Positions 8,930 to 18,451 of a stretch of 64,000 nt of DNA are shown here, one piece after another. The DNA comes from Citricoccus sp. SGAir0253. Its GTDB lineage: Bacteria > Actinomycetota > Actinomycetes > Actinomycetales > Micrococcaceae. The notes beneath the pieces were generated by a model that saw nothing but the letters and a program-made list of their open reading frames with translations, did not search any database and was not told the DNA's origin. Positions within the stretch are counted from its first letter, which is position 1, and each line of letters begins with the position of its first letter. The translations under genes were made by a program, and so were the position numbers. The stretch covers positions 2,356,001-2,420,000 of the forward strand of contig NZ_CP039424.1 of NCBI RefSeq assembly GCF_005877055.1. Reading direction: 5' to 3'.

Positions 8930-9284
8930 ACCAGATCACCTGCATCCTGTGCAACATCACGAAGATGGTGGGGCCGACGGCCGCCATCACCAGGTTGGAC
9001 CAGCGCGTGCGGTCCGTCACGGCCCAGAAGAAGGCCACCAGCGGCACGATGAGCGCCGTCAGGACGTAGCCCCAGAACTCCCATGCGGCGCCGGCGATCG
9101 GCTCGGACCCGGCGCTGCGCACGAGGGCGCCGACGCCGTAGACGAGCACGAACAGCCACACGGCGGCGATCGAGAGGATCGAGGTGTCCGCGGGGTGGCG
9201 GCGCAGCGCGGTCATCGCCACGCACAGCACGAGGGACAGCGCGCAGACCACGGTCCCGGCCCAGAACCAGGCGTCCAGGATCAC
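8922..9284 (-). CDS. Small membrane protein, first gene of an overlapping pair
   Basis: This 120-residue protein has four hydrophobic helices (about residues 5-25, 38-57, 68-90 and 98-116) and no extended soluble part. It starts seven bases after the truB stop and overlaps the next small membrane gene by 8 bases, so all are likely on one transcript. I do not recognise the family. Equal topology and tight overlap suggest that the two products form a complex or arose by duplication, although I see little direct sequence identity between them. Confidence 0.75.
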   Translation of the reverse strand: MILDAWFWAGTVVCALSLVLCVAMTALRRHPADTSILSIAAVWLFVLVYGVGALVRSAGSEPIAGAAWEFWGYVLTALIVPLVAFFWAVTDRTRWSNLVMAAVGPTIFVMLHRMQVIWFG

Positions 9285-9291
9285 CGCGGCC

Positions 9292-10218
9292 TCACCGCCC
9301 GTCCGAGCCGGCGGCGGCGAAGACGATCTCCGCCCGGGCCACCCCGTCCCGGTCGGCCACGAGGGCGACGACCGTGCCGTCCGGGGCCTGGGCCGCGACG
9401 GTGCCCTCGCGCCCGGTGGGGGCGATGCGCCGGCCGAAGGACAGCTCCACCGCCTCCTCGGCGGTGAGCCGGCGCACGGGGAACAGCCCGGCGGCGGCCG
9501 CCGAGAGCTCGGTGGCCGTGAACCTCCGGCCCAGCTGCTCCACCGTCACGGCGTCCGCCACGGAGAACGGGCCGACCGCGGTGCGCCGCAGCGCGGTCAG
9601 GTGGCCGCCCGTGTCCAGCGCCCGGCCGAGGTCCCGGGCCAGGGCCCGGATGTAGGTCCCGGAGGAGCAGTCCACCTCGACGTCGAGGTCCACGACCGTT
9701 CCGCCCTCGAGCCGGCGGAAGCCGGTGAGCTCGAAGCGCCGGACGGTCACGGGCCGGGCCGCCAGCGCGACCTCCTCGCCCGCGCGCACGCGGTCGTAGG
9801 ACCGGCGCCCGTCCACCTTGATGGCGGACACCGACGAGGGGACCTGTTGGATGTCCCCCGTGAGCGCGGCCATGGCCGCGCGCACGCGCTCCTCGGTCAC
9901 CGCGTTCGCCAGCCGGGTCTGCACGACCTCGCCCTCGGCGTCGTCGGTCACCGTCGACTGGCCGAGCCGGACGGTGGCCAGGTAGGTCTTGTCCGAGCCG
10001 GTGATGGCGGTCAGCAGGCGCGTGGCCTTGTTGAACCCGACGACCAGCAGGCCGGTCGCCATGGGGTCCAGAGTGCCGGCGTGCCCCACCTTGCGGGTGC
10101 CGGCCAGCCGGCGGACCTTCCCGACGACGTCGTGGGAGGTCCAGCCGGCCGGCTTGTCCACCAGCACCAGGCCGGAGGCCGAGGTACCGGGAGCGCCCTC
10201 GGGCAGCTCCCGGCTCAC
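9292..10218 (-). CDS. truB: tRNA pseudouridine(55) synthase
   Basis: This 308-residue enzyme makes pseudouridine 55 in the T-loop of tRNA. The catalytic aspartate is D51 in KVGHAGTLDPMATGLL. Other conserved parts are VDKPAGWTSHDVV, the LLTAITGSDKTYLA strand and YDRVRAGE. The C-terminal PUA-like portion shows the expected weak conservation. It starts with GTG overlapping the rbfA stop (GTGA). It is close to the usual family length. Confidence 0.97.
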   Translation of the reverse strand: MSRELPEGAPGTSASGLVLVDKPAGWTSHDVVGKVRRLAGTRKVGHAGTLDPMATGLLVVGFNKATRLLTAITGSDKTYLATVRLGQSTVTDDAEGEVVQTRLANAVTEERVRAAMAALTGDIQQVPSSVSAIKVDGRRSYDRVRAGEEVALAARPVTVRRFELTGFRRLEGGTVVDLDVEVDCSSGTYIRALARDLGRALDTGGHLTALRRTAVGPFSVADAVTVEQLGRRFTATELSAAAAGLFPVRRLTAEEAVELSFGRRIAPTGREGTVAAQAPDGTVVALVADRDGVARAEIVFAAAGSDGR

Positions 10219-10658
10219 CGGGCGGTGTCCTCGTCCCCGGGCTTGTCCTTGCGGTACGGGTCCGACTCCCCCGCGAAGGTGGCGTTCTGCCGCAGGCGCG
10301 CCAGCTCGGCGTCGCGCTCGCGGGCCTGGGCCAGCACCTCCTCGAGGTGGGCCGCCGCCTCGGGGACGTCGTCCGCGACGAACTCGAGGGTGGGCACCAG
10401 CCGGATGGTCAGCTGGCGCCCCACCTCGTGGCGGATGGTGCCCCGGTGGGTCTCGAGGACCTCCCGGGCACCCTCCGCGGCGGCCGCGTCCCCGAGCACC
10501 GTGTAGTACACGGTGGCGTGCTGCAGGTCGTTCGTGACCCGCACCTCGGTGAGCGTGATGGCCTCCGCCCGATCGTCCTTGACCCGCTTGCGCAGGGCCT
10601 CGGCGACGAGCACCTTGATGCGCTGGGCCAGCCGGCCCGCGCGTGCCGGATCAGCCAT
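10215..10658 (-). CDS. rbfA: 30S ribosome-binding factor A
   Basis: This 147-residue KH-like protein binds the 30S subunit during late 16S maturation and cold adaptation. Family features are RIKVLVAEALRKRVKD at residues 11-26, the strand ITLTEVRVTNDLQHATVYY, and VPTLEFVADD near the end of the fold. A charged C-terminal tail of about 30 residues is added. The ATG is preceded by GAAGGACGG. It lies 60 bases after infB and is coupled to truB. In mycobacteria a DHH phosphoesterase gene (nrnA) follows rbfA; it is absent here. Confidence 0.95.
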   Translation of the reverse strand: MADPARAGRLAQRIKVLVAEALRKRVKDDRAEAITLTEVRVTNDLQHATVYYTVLGDAAAAEGAREVLETHRGTIRHEVGRQLTIRLVPTLEFVADDVPEAAAHLEEVLAQARERDAELARLRQNATFAGESDPYRKDKPGDEDTAR

Positions 10659-10718
10659 GGGACACCGTCCTTCCTTGCCTCTCTCGTTCTCTGCCCGTCG
10701 GCGCGATGATCATGGCGA

Positions 10719-13592
10719 TCACGCGCGCGGCTTCTCCCGCATCTCGAAGGTCTCGACGATGTCGCCTTCCTTGATGTCGTTGAAGCCGCCCAGGCCGATG
10801 CCGCACTCGTAGCCCTCGCGGACCTCGGTGGCGTCGTCCTTGAACCGGCGCAGGGACTCGATCTTGAGGTTCTCCGCCACCACGTTGCCGTCCCGCACGA
10901 GGCGGGCCGCGGCGTTGCGGCGGATGATCCCGGAGCGCACGAGCGAGCCGGCGATGTTGCCCCACTTGGAGGACCGGAAGACCTCGCGGACCTCCGCGGT
11001 GCCGAGCTGGACCTCCTCGTACTCCGGCTTGAGCATGCCCTTGAGCGCGTTCTCGATGTCGTCGATCGCGTCGTAGATCACCGAGTAGAAGCGCATGTCC
11101 ACGCCCTCCTTGTCGGCGAGCTCGGCGACGCGCTCGGCCGGGCGGACGTTGAAGCCGATGATGATGGCGTTGTCCACGGTGGCCAGGTTGACGTCGTTCT
11201 GGGTGATCGCGCCCACGCCGCGGTGGATGACGCGCAGCTGCACGTCGTCCCCGACCTGGATCTCCAGCAGCGAGTCCTCGAGGGCCTCGACGGCACCGGA
11301 GGCATCGCCCTTGATGATGAGGTTGAGGGTGTCGATCTTGCCCTCGGCCACGGCCTGGTCGAAGTTCTCCAGGGAGATCCGCTTGCGGCGCTTGGCGAGC
11401 ATCGCGTTGCGCTCGGCCGCCTCGCGCTTCTCGGCGATCTGGCGGGCGGTGCGGTCGTCCTCGGTCACCAGGAAGGTGTCGCCGGCGCGCGGCACCGAGG
11501 ACAGGCCCAGCACCTGGACCGGACGCGAGGGCAGCGCCTCGACGACCGTCTCGCCGTCGTCGTCGAACATGGCGCGGACGCGGCCGTGGGCGTTGCCCAC
11601 CACCATCGTGTCCCCGACCCGCAGCGTGCCCGACTGCACCAGCACGGTCACCACGGCACCGCGGCCCTTGTCCAGGTTCGCCTCGATGGCCACGCCGCGC
11701 GCGCCCTTGTTGGGGTTCGCGGTCAGGTCCAGCGCGGCGTCCGCGGTCAGCAGGATCGCCGAGAGCAGGTCGTCGATGTGCAGGTTGTTCTTCGCCGAGA
11801 CGTCCACGAACATCGTGTCGCCGCCGTACTCCTCGGGCACGAGGCCGTACTCGGTGAGCTGGCCGCGGATCTTGTCCGGGGAGGCGTCGGGCTTGTCGAT
11901 CTTGTTGACCGCCACGACGATCGGCACGCCGGCCGCCTTGGCGTGGTTCAGCGCCTCGACGGTCTGCGGCATGACGCCGTCGTCCGCGGCCACCACGAGC
12001 ACCGCGATGTCCGTGACCTTGGCGCCACGGGCACGCATGGCGGTGAACGCCTCGTGGCCCGGGGTGTCGATGAAGGTGAGCTGGCGCTCGTCGCCGTCGT
12101 GCTCGAAGTCCACCTGGTAGGCGCCGATGTGCTGGGTGATGCCGCCGGCCTCGCCCTCGATCACCTTGGTGGAGCGGATGGCGTCCAGCAGGCGGGTCTT
12201 GCCGTGGTCCACGTGGCCCATGACCGTCACGACGGCCGGGCGCTTCTCGAGGTCCTCGGCCGTCTCGGCCTCCAGCTCGCCCTCGAGGTCGATGTCGAAG
12301 GACTCCAGCAGGGCCTTGTCCTCGTCCTCGGGCGAGACGATCTCGATCGTGTAGCCGAGCTCCTCCGCGAGCACCGCGAAGGTGTCCTCGTCCAGCGACT
12401 GGTTGGCGTTGGCCATCTCGCCGAGCTGGAAGAGCACCTTCACGAGCGCCGCGGCGTCCGCGTTGATCTTCTCCGCCAGGTCGGACAGGGACGAGCCACG
12501 GCGCAGCCGGATGACCTCGCCGCTGCCGCGGGGGACCTTGACGCCGCCGATCTCGCGCGTCTGCTGCTCGAGCTCCTGGCGCTTCGCGCGCTTCGACTTG
12601 CGCTGCTTGCCGCGCGGGCCGCCACCGCGGCCGAACGCGCCCTGCGTGCCGCCGCGGGCGGTGCGGCCGCCACGCGGGCCGCCGCCGGCCGGTCCGCCGC
12701 CACCGCCCGGGCCGCCGCCGGGACGGCCGCGGCCGCCCCCGGGACGCGCCGAGGCCGGGGCCGGCTTGTTGATGTGGCCCGGCATCATGTTCGGGCTCGG
12801 GCGCGGGCCGCCCGGGCGCGGGGCCGCGGGGGCACCCGTGCCGGCACCGGCGCCGGGGCGCGGGCCGCCCGGGCGCGGACCACCCGGACGGGGGCCTCCG
12901 GAGCGGTCCTCCGGTCGGCCGGAGCGCATGCCCTGCTTGGGCGCGAACGGGTTGTTGCCCGGACGCGGACCACCGGGGCGGGGACCGCCGGGACGCGGGC
13001 CGCCGGAGCGGGCGCCGGAGTCCTTGGAGGTGAAGGGGTTGTTGCCCGGACGCGGACCGCCCGGCTTGGGGGCGCCGGAGCGCGCCGGCTGGGCCGGACG
13101 CGGGGCACCCGGCTTGGCGGCCGACTCCGGGGCCTGGGGAGCCTGGGGGGCCTGGGGCGCGGCCGGTCCCGGGGTGGGGGCGGCGGGGCCCGCGGGCTTG
13201 CCGACGGCGGCGGGGCCGGCCGGCGCAGCGGGCGCCTTCGGGCCGGGGGCCGCAGGGGCTGCCGGCGCGGCGGCCGGCTTCTGCGGGCCGGGCGTCGCCG
13301 GGGCGGACGCGGCGGGGGCGGCCTTCGGCGCGGCCGGGCCGGGGGTCGGCGCGGCGGGACCCGGGGTGGCCCCGGGCCGGGCGGCGGCCGGCCGCTGGGC
13401 GGCGGGGGCGGCCTTGCCGGAGGACTTGGGGGCGGCGCCCGCATACGCGGAACGCAGCTTCTTGACCACCGGGGGTTCGATGGTCGAGGAGGCGGAGCGA
13501 ACGAATTCACCCATGTCCTGAAGCTTGGTCAGGGCCTCCTTGGAGGAAATGCCGAGCTCCTTGGCGAGCTCATGGACGCGGACCTTGGCCAC
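10719..13592 (-). CDS. infB: Translation initiation factor IF-2
   Basis: This 957-residue GTPase recruits initiator tRNA to the 30S subunit. An N-terminal IF2_N domain ([19 protein letters not shown]) is followed by a long Ala/Pro- then Gly/Arg/Pro-rich linker (about 56-330), a second IF2_N domain (about 350-415), and the G domain with G1 GHVDHGKT (459-466), G3 DTPGHE and G4 NKID. Domains II, III and the fMet-tRNA-binding C-terminal domain complete it. It starts with GTG after AGGAGAACC. The 133-base gap before it holds a hairpin and a 14-base tandem repeat, and ylxR precedes it. Confidence 0.98.
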   Translation of the reverse strand: MAKVRVHELAKELGISSKEALTKLQDMGEFVRSASSTIEPPVVKKLRSAYAGAAPKSSGKAAPAAQRPAAARPGATPGPAAPTPGPAAPKAAPAASAPATPGPQKPAAAPAAPAAPGPKAPAAPAGPAAVGKPAGPAAPTPGPAAPQAPQAPQAPESAAKPGAPRPAQPARSGAPKPGGPRPGNNPFTSKDSGARSGGPRPGGPRPGGPRPGNNPFAPKQGMRSGRPEDRSGGPRPGGPRPGGPRPGAGAGTGAPAAPRPGGPRPSPNMMPGHINKPAPASARPGGGRGRPGGGPGGGGGPAGGGPRGGRTARGGTQGAFGRGGGPRGKQRKSKRAKRQELEQQTREIGGVKVPRGSGEVIRLRRGSSLSDLAEKINADAAALVKVLFQLGEMANANQSLDEDTFAVLAEELGYTIEIVSPEDEDKALLESFDIDLEGELEAETAEDLEKRPAVVTVMGHVDHGKTRLLDAIRSTKVIEGEAGGITQHIGAYQVDFEHDGDERQLTFIDTPGHEAFTAMRARGAKVTDIAVLVVAADDGVMPQTVEALNHAKAAGVPIVVAVNKIDKPDASPDKIRGQLTEYGLVPEEYGGDTMFVDVSAKNNLHIDDLLSAILLTADAALDLTANPNKGARGVAIEANLDKGRGAVVTVLVQSGTLRVGDTMVVGNAHGRVRAMFDDDGETVVEALPSRPVQVLGLSSVPRAGDTFLVTEDDRTARQIAEKREAAERNAMLAKRRKRISLENFDQAVAEGKIDTLNLIIKGDASGAVEALEDSLLEIQVGDDVQLRVIHRGVGAITQNDVNLATVDNAIIIGFNVRPAERVAELADKEGVDMRFYSVIYDAIDDIENALKGMLKPEYEEVQLGTAEVREVFRSSKWGNIAGSLVRSGIIRRNAAARLVRDGNVVAENLKIESLRRFKDDATEVREGYECGIGLGGFNDIKEGDIVETFEMREKPRA
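12603..13427 (-). repeat. Low-complexity coding repeat in the IF2 linker
   Basis: Residues 56-330 of IF2 consist of Ala/Pro units, then repeated GGPRPG units with two copies of RPGNNPF, then a Gly-rich RPGGG segment ending in basic [11 protein letters not shown]. The DNA is extremely G+C-rich with many near-identical short units, so copy number may vary between strains and assemblies may collapse here. Confidence 0.8.
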
Positions 13593-13627
13593 GGTTCTCC
13601 TGTTCTGGTCCGCGCCGTGGCCTGCCG

Positions 13628-13645
13628 GTGGAGCTCCAGCTCCAC
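13628..13645. repeat. 8-bp perfect inverted repeat in the infB leader
   Basis: GTGGAGCT and AGCTCCAC flank a CC centre, about 36 bases before the infB start. It could fold as a small hairpin in the leader or serve as a protein-binding dyad. Confidence 0.4.
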
Positions 13646-13675
13646 TCAGGCCGCGTCAGACGGACCGATGTACGA

Positions 13676-13717
13676 ATTGGTGTTCATCGTTGGGCACTCA
13701 TCGCTTGGTGCTCATCG
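13676..13717. repeat. Three 14-bp tandem repeats between ylxR and infB
   Basis: On the minus strand the units begin CGATGA and end in CCAA-like sequence, three times at exact 14-base spacing (13676-13689, 13690-13703, 13704-13717). The stretch is clearly less G+C-rich than the surroundings. No coding function is apparent. Confidence 0.6.
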
Positions 13718-13725
13718 GGTTTCCA

Positions 13726-14037
13726 TCAGATCTCTGACCCGCTTTCGTCGTCGGTCTTCGGTGCCGGGGCATCGGGATGCCCGGCGGTCAGGCCGTCCAG
13801 GGCGGTCGCATCGACCGGGCCCCGGAAGGCCCGGTTGAAGGCGCCCCGCTTCAGGGCGGCCTGCAGGCAAGCCGGGTCCGGGTGGAGCCAGGCCCCTCGG
13901 CCCGGCCTGCGGCGGCGCGGATCGGGGACCACGGATCGGGAACCCGGGACTCCGTCCAGCGCCACTCGCACCAGCTTGGTGTGGTCCTCTCTCCGCCGGC
14001 ACCCGATGCAGGTCCGCACGGGGATGTGTGCCTGCAT
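13726..14037 (-). CDS. ylxR: YlxR family protein (DUF448)
   Basis: This 103-residue protein has the YlxR signature: [12 protein letters not shown] near the start, [19 protein letters not shown] and KRGAFNRAF. YlxR is a small nucleic-acid-binding protein found between nusA and infB in many Gram-positive bacteria and linked to RNase P and rRNA-related functions. The acidic tail (about residues 80-103) is not conserved. A TAGACT element about 45 bases upstream of the ATG may provide a promoter in the nusA-ylxR gap. Confidence 0.9.
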   Translation of the reverse strand: MQAHIPVRTCIGCRRREDHTKLVRVALDGVPGSRSVVPDPRRRRPGRGAWLHPDPACLQAALKRGAFNRAFRGPVDATALDGLTAGHPDAPAPKTDDESGSEI

Positions 14038-14106
14038 GGAGAACCTGTTCCGCCTCGGGAAGGGAAATGGACCTGAACTAGTCTACCCCAGTCCGCGGCC
14101 GGGCGG

Positions 14107-15075
14107 TCAGGCGGAGGCGTCGCCGGTGATGTCGATGCGCCAGCCGGTGAGCTTGGCGGCCAGGCGGGCGTTCTGCCCCTCCTTGCCGATGGCGAGGGAG
14201 AGCACGTCCTGCGGGACCACCACCCGCGCCGACCGCGTGGCCTCGTCCACGATGGACACCGAGGTGACCCGGGCCGGGGACAGGGCGCTGGCGATGAACG
14301 TGGCCGGGTCCTCGCTGTAGTCCACGATGTCGATCTTCTCGTCGTTGAGCTCGCTCATCACGGCGCGGACGCGCGAGCCCATCTCCCCGATGCACGCGCC
14401 CTTGGCGTTGACGCCGGACCGGGTGGCGCGCACGGCCATCTTGGTCCGGTGCCCGGCCTCGCGGGCCAGCGCCAGGATCTCCACGGAGCCGTCCGCGATC
14501 TCCGGCACCTCGAGCTCGAAGAGCTTGCGCACGAGCCCGGGGTGGGAGCGGGACAGGGTGATCGAGGGGCCCTTGAGCCCGCGGTGGACGTCCACCACGT
14601 AGGCGCGCAGCCGGGTGCCGTGCGAGTAGTCCTCGCCCGGGACCTGCTCCGGCGGCGGCAGCACGGCCTCCACGGTGCCGAGGCTGACCTGGATCATGTG
14701 CGGGTTGGTGCCCTGCTGGACGAGCCCGGAGATCAGCTCGCCCTCGCGGCCCTTGAACTCGCCGAGGATCTGGTCGTCCTCGGCGTCGCGCAGCCGCTGC
14801 AGGATGATCTGGCGGGCGGTGGAGGCGGCGATGCGCCCGAAGCCCGCCGGGGTGTCGTCGAACTCGCCGACGGCCTGGCCGTCCTCGTCGAGCTCGGTGG
14901 CCCAGATCGTGACGTGGCCGGTGCTGCGGTCCAGCTCCGCCCGGGCCTGCCGCAGCGCGCCCGGGGACTTGTGGTAGGCCACCAGCAGGGCCTGCTCGAT
15001 GGTCGGCACGAGTCGGTCCAGCGGGATCTCGCGCTCCTTCTCCAGCAGCCGCAGGGCGCTCATGTCGATGTCCAC
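14107..15075 (-). CDS. nusA: Transcription termination/antitermination protein NusA
   Basis: This 322-residue RNA-polymerase-associated elongation factor has an N-terminal polymerase-binding domain (residues 1-110, [22 protein letters not shown]). An S1 domain (about 125-195, [16 protein letters not shown]), KH1 (about 215-275, [20 protein letters not shown]) and KH2 (about 280-320, ending [22 protein letters not shown]) follow. It is the short actinobacterial form without C-terminal acidic repeats. The GTG start directly abuts the rimP stop (TGAGTG). An alternative ATG lies four codons later. Confidence 0.97.
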   Translation of the reverse strand: MDIDMSALRLLEKEREIPLDRLVPTIEQALLVAYHKSPGALRQARAELDRSTGHVTIWATELDEDGQAVGEFDDTPAGFGRIAASTARQIILQRLRDAEDDQILGEFKGREGELISGLVQQGTNPHMIQVSLGTVEAVLPPPEQVPGEDYSHGTRLRAYVVDVHRGLKGPSITLSRSHPGLVRKLFELEVPEIADGSVEILALAREAGHRTKMAVRATRSGVNAKGACIGEMGSRVRAVMSELNDEKIDIVDYSEDPATFIASALSPARVTSVSIVDEATRSARVVVPQDVLSLAIGKEGQNARLAAKLTGWRIDITGDASA

Positions 15076-15666
15076 TCAGACCTCCGTGTCCAGTTCGTCG
15101 CGGGAGGCACCGCTGCCACCGCTGGACAACTCTACCTGCACGCGGCCCGGGCCGAGCCGGTCGTAGTCGTGGCGCTCCGGCTCGCCGACCTTGGCGGGCA
15201 TGCCCTTCTTGGCACCGGGGCGCACGGGCACGAGCACGACGCCGGTCGCGTCGGCCTCCCGGATCCGGCCCGTGAGCTCGGACCGGGCCTCGCCCTCCCC
15301 CGCGACGGCCACGCTGACCAGCCGGCCGACGTTGCGCTGCCAGTGGCGCGGCTGCGTCAGCGGCCGGGAGACGCCCGGGGTGGTGACCTCCAGCTGGTAG
15401 GGCTCGGCGCCGAGCCCGGGAACGTCGTCCCCCGCGGCGTCGAGGGCCTGGGAGACCGCCTCGGCCACGGCGGCCACCTCGTCCAGGTCCACGCCCTCGG
15501 TGCCCGCGGCGCGGTCGACGACGACCGTCAGGGTCCGGTGCCCGGCCTCGCCGGAGACCGTGGCCCCCTCGAGGACCATGCCGGTGGAGGCGACCGCGGG
15601 GGCGACCAGGTCCGCGAGCGGCCCGGTGGCGGCGGGGTCGGGGGTGGGGGGTGGCTCAGCGGTCAT
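15076..15666 (-). CDS. rimP: Ribosome maturation factor RimP
   Basis: This 196-residue protein is needed for 30S maturation. The central core LTVVVDRAAGTEGVDLDEVAAVAEAVSQAL and YQLEVTTPGVSRPLTQPRHWQRNVGRLV match RimP. The N-terminal 20 residues are Pro/Ala-rich. I chose the ATG at 15666 because GAGGA lies five bases upstream; 21 in-frame codons further upstream lack family similarity. It abuts nusA. Confidence 0.93.
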   Translation of the reverse strand: MTAEPPPTPDPAATGPLADLVAPAVASTGMVLEGATVSGEAGHRTLTVVVDRAAGTEGVDLDEVAAVAEAVSQALDAAGDDVPGLGAEPYQLEVTTPGVSRPLTQPRHWQRNVGRLVSVAVAGEGEARSELTGRIREADATGVVLVPVRPGAKKGMPAKVGEPERHDYDRLGPGRVQVELSSGGSGASRDELDTEV

Positions 15667-15747
15667 CGGGTCCTCGGTTCCGGTCGGCGGCGGGGCGCAC
15701 GCTCCGCGCCCACCGATCAGGGTACCCACCCGCGCGGGGCCGGCGGC

Positions 15748-16539
15748 TCAGGCCCAGTCGCGGACCACGTCGTGGCCGAGGCGCAGGATCAGCACGGAGA
15801 CCACCACGAGGAAGACCACCCGGATGAAGCCGGCACCGCGCCGCACCGCCATCCGCGCGCCCACGTAGCCGCCGACCATGTTGGCCGCGCCGAGCAGCAG
15901 GCCGAGTCCCAGCAGGACGTGCCCGGAGGGCAGGAAGAACGCGATGGCCCCCAGGTTGGTGGCGAGGTTCACGATCTTGGCCTTGGCCGAGCCCTGCAGG
16001 AAGTCGTAGCCGAGCACCGCCACGAGGGCGATGACCAGGAAGGTCCCCGTGCCGGGGCCCAGCAGCCCGTCGTAGAAGCCGATGACCAGGCCGATGGCCA
16101 CGGCCGTCGCCAGGTGGCGCCGGCCCGCGTAGCGCAGGCCCGTGTCCCGGCCGAGCCGCGGGCGGGCCGCGGTGAACGCGGCCACGCCCACGAGCGCCAG
16201 GACGATCACCGGCTTGATGACGGCGGCGGGCAGCAGGGTGGCCACGATCGCCCCGCCGAAGCTGCCCGCCAGGGCGACCGCCGCCATCGGCACGGCCGTG
16301 CGCAGGTCCGGGTGCACGCGCCGGTAGTACGTGACGGTGCTCGTGGTGGTGCCGAACACCGAGCCCATCTTGTTGGTGGCCAGCGCCTGGACGGGCGTGA
16401 TGCCGGGGACCATGAGCAGCACGGGCAGCTGGAGCAGTCCGCCCCCGCCCACCACGGCGTCGATCCAGCCGGCGGCGAGGCCGGCCAGCACGACCATCAC
16501 CACCGTGGCGGCGGTGATCTCCTCCAGCCCCGTCAGCAC
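15748..16539 (-). CDS. TauE/SafE (TSUP) family membrane permease
   Basis: This 263-residue inner-membrane protein has about eight helices in two halves. Each half carries a family motif: GWIDAVVGGGGLLQLPVLL with ATNKMGSVFGT (residues 24-63) in the first, GFYDGLLGPGTGTFLVIAL with KIVNLATNLGA (about 155-200) in the second. Members export or import sulfite, sulfoacetate or other organosulfur anions; the substrate here is unknown. It starts with GTG, 18 bases after the proS stop, behind a GGGAGG site, so it is probably co-transcribed with proS. Confidence 0.88.
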   Translation of the reverse strand: MLTGLEEITAATVVMVVLAGLAAGWIDAVVGGGGLLQLPVLLMVPGITPVQALATNKMGSVFGTTTSTVTYYRRVHPDLRTAVPMAAVALAGSFGGAIVATLLPAAVIKPVIVLALVGVAAFTAARPRLGRDTGLRYAGRRHLATAVAIGLVIGFYDGLLGPGTGTFLVIALVAVLGYDFLQGSAKAKIVNLATNLGAIAFFLPSGHVLLGLGLLLGAANMVGGYVGARMAVRRGAGFIRVVFLVVVSVLILRLGHDVVRDWA

Positions 16540-16557
16540 GCCCCCTCCCCGTCCGGG

Positions 16558-18399
16558 TCAGTCGGGCAGCCCGGCGGGGTGGGTGGTCCCCTCCGCCACG
16601 AGCGTGGCGATGACGTCCGCGGCCGAGGCCACCTCGACCTGCTGCGCCTCGCCCGTGGCGCGGTCCTTGACCTCGACCACGCCGTCGGCGAGGCCGCGGC
16701 CCACCACCACGGAGGTGGGGATGCCGATCAGCTCGACGTCGGAGAACTTCACGCCCGCGGAGACCTTCTTGCGGTCGTCGTAGAGCACGGTGAGCCCGCG
16801 CCGCTCGAGCCCGGCCACGAGCTCCTCGGCGGCGGCGAAGACCTCCTCGCCCTTGCCGGTGGCCACGACGTGCACGTCCGCCGGGGTGACGGCGCGGGGC
16901 CAGACGAGGCCCTTGTCGTCGTGGTGGGACTCGGCCAGCGCGGCGATGGCGCGGGTGACGCCGATGCCGTAGGAGCCCATGGTCACCACGACCTGCTTGC
17001 CGTTCTCGTCCAGGACCTTCAGGTCCAGGGCCTGGGCGTAGCGCCGGCCGAGCTGGAAGATGTGGCCCATCTCGATCCCGCGGCGGGTGCGCAGCGGGCC
17101 GGAGCCGTCCGGGGCGAGGTCGCCGTCGCGGACCTCGGTGGCCTCGACCGTGCCGTCCCACGTGAAGTCGCGGCCGGCCACGAGCCCGAAGACGTGGCGC
17201 TGGGCCTCGTTGGCGCCGGTGATCCAGGTGGTCCCGGAGGCGATCCGGGGGTCCACGAAGAACGGCACGCCGGACTCGGCCTCGCGGCCCAGGAACTGCG
17301 TGGCGGCCCCGTCCGCGCCCACGCGGGCCGGGCCGATGTAGCCCTTGACGAAGGACGGGATGCGCCGCAGGTCCTCCTCGGTGGCCGCCTCGAGGGCCGG
17401 CTCGCCGGTGGCCTCGAGCAGCTCGCCGATCCCGGCCTCGAGGCGCTTGAGGTCCACGTCGCGGTCGCCCGGGACCGCGACGACGAAGGGGCGGCGCTCC
17501 TCGCCGTCGAGCACGGCGGTGACCACGACGCACTTCAGGGTGTCCGCGGCCGTCCACGGCTCGCCGTCCCGCGGGAGGAGCTGGTTGGAGACGTCCACGA
17601 GCGCGGCGATCGTGGTGGAGTCGGGGGTCTCGCGGACCTCGGCCGGCGGGGCCGCGGAGAAGTCCGCCTCGGCCGGGGGCACCGTGGTGACCGCCTCGAC
17701 GTTGGCGCGGAAACCGCCGTCGGACTCCACGAAGGTGTCCTCGCCGATCGGCGAGGGGTGCAGGAACTCCTCCGAGGCGGAGCCGCCCATGGCCCCGGCC
17801 GTGGCCTTGACCGGGACGACCTCCAGGCCGAGGCGGTCGAAGATGCGCAGGTAGGCCGCGCGGTGGTCGGCGTAGGCGCGCTCCAGGCCGGCGTCGTCCA
17901 CGGTGAAGGAGTAGGAGTCCTTCATGATGAACTCGCGCACGCGCAGCAGCCCGGCCCGCGGGCGGGCCTCGTCCCGGTACTTGGTCTGGATCTGGTACAG
18001 GTACGCCGGCAGGTCCTTGTACGAGGAGTAGTGGTCCTTCACCAGGAGGGTGAACATCTCCTCGTGGGTGGGGGCCAGCAGGAAGTCGGCGCCCTTGCGG
18101 TCCTTGACCCGGAAGATGCCGTCCCCGTAGTCGTCCCAGCGCCCGGAGGCCTCGTAGGGCTCCTTCGGCAGCAGGGCGGGGAACTGCACCTCCTGGCCGC
18201 CGATCGCGTTCATCTCCTCGCGCACGATCGCCTCGACGCGGTCCTTGACCCGCATGCCCAGCGGCAGCCACGTGTAGGCGCCGGGGCCGGCCCGGCGGAT
18301 GTAGCCGGCGCGGACGAGCAGCCGGTGGCTGGCCACCTCGGCGTCGGCCGGGTCGTCGCGCAGGGTGCGGAGGAAGAGGGTGGACATGCGCAGGGGCAC
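16558..18399 (-). CDS. proS: Prolyl-tRNA synthetase (bacterial type, with insertion domain)
   Basis: This 613-residue class II synthetase has motif 1 in [17 protein letters not shown], motif 2 around [21 protein letters not shown] and motif 3 [18 protein letters not shown]-terminal anticodon-binding domain covers about 515-613. An editing insertion domain lies between motifs 2 and 3 (about 230-400), the usual bacterial form that clears mischarged Ala-tRNA(Pro). The GTG at 18399 follows [14 protein letters not shown] in the fifth codon is the conserved beginning. It lies downstream of a lipoprotein gene on the same strand. Confidence 0.97.
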   Translation of the reverse strand: MPLRMSTLFLRTLRDDPADAEVASHRLLVRAGYIRRAGPGAYTWLPLGMRVKDRVEAIVREEMNAIGGQEVQFPALLPKEPYEASGRWDDYGDGIFRVKDRKGADFLLAPTHEEMFTLLVKDHYSSYKDLPAYLYQIQTKYRDEARPRAGLLRVREFIMKDSYSFTVDDAGLERAYADHRAAYLRIFDRLGLEVVPVKATAGAMGGSASEEFLHPSPIGEDTFVESDGGFRANVEAVTTVPPAEADFSAAPPAEVRETPDSTTIAALVDVSNQLLPRDGEPWTAADTLKCVVVTAVLDGEERRPFVVAVPGDRDVDLKRLEAGIGELLEATGEPALEAATEEDLRRIPSFVKGYIGPARVGADGAATQFLGREAESGVPFFVDPRIASGTTWITGANEAQRHVFGLVAGRDFTWDGTVEATEVRDGDLAPDGSGPLRTRRGIEMGHIFQLGRRYAQALDLKVLDENGKQVVVTMGSYGIGVTRAIAALAESHHDDKGLVWPRAVTPADVHVVATGKGEEVFAAAEELVAGLERRGLTVLYDDRKKVSAGVKFSDVELIGIPTSVVVGRGLADGVVEVKDRATGEAQQVEVASAADVIATLVAEGTTHPAGLPD

Positions 18400-18451
18400 G
18401 GGGGCTCCGATCGGTGTGGTGCGGTCTTGCGGTGTGCGGGAAGGGTGGGGC

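Noticed and set aside
12603-13427. CRISPR array or mobile repeat within infB
   Set aside because: The repeats are short, contiguous and in frame, and encode the Pro/Gly/Arg linker of IF2, which is typical for actinobacteria.
13726-14037. Ribosomal protein L7Ae-like gene expected beside ylxR
   Set aside because: That partner occurs in Firmicutes; no such gene is present between ylxR and infB here.
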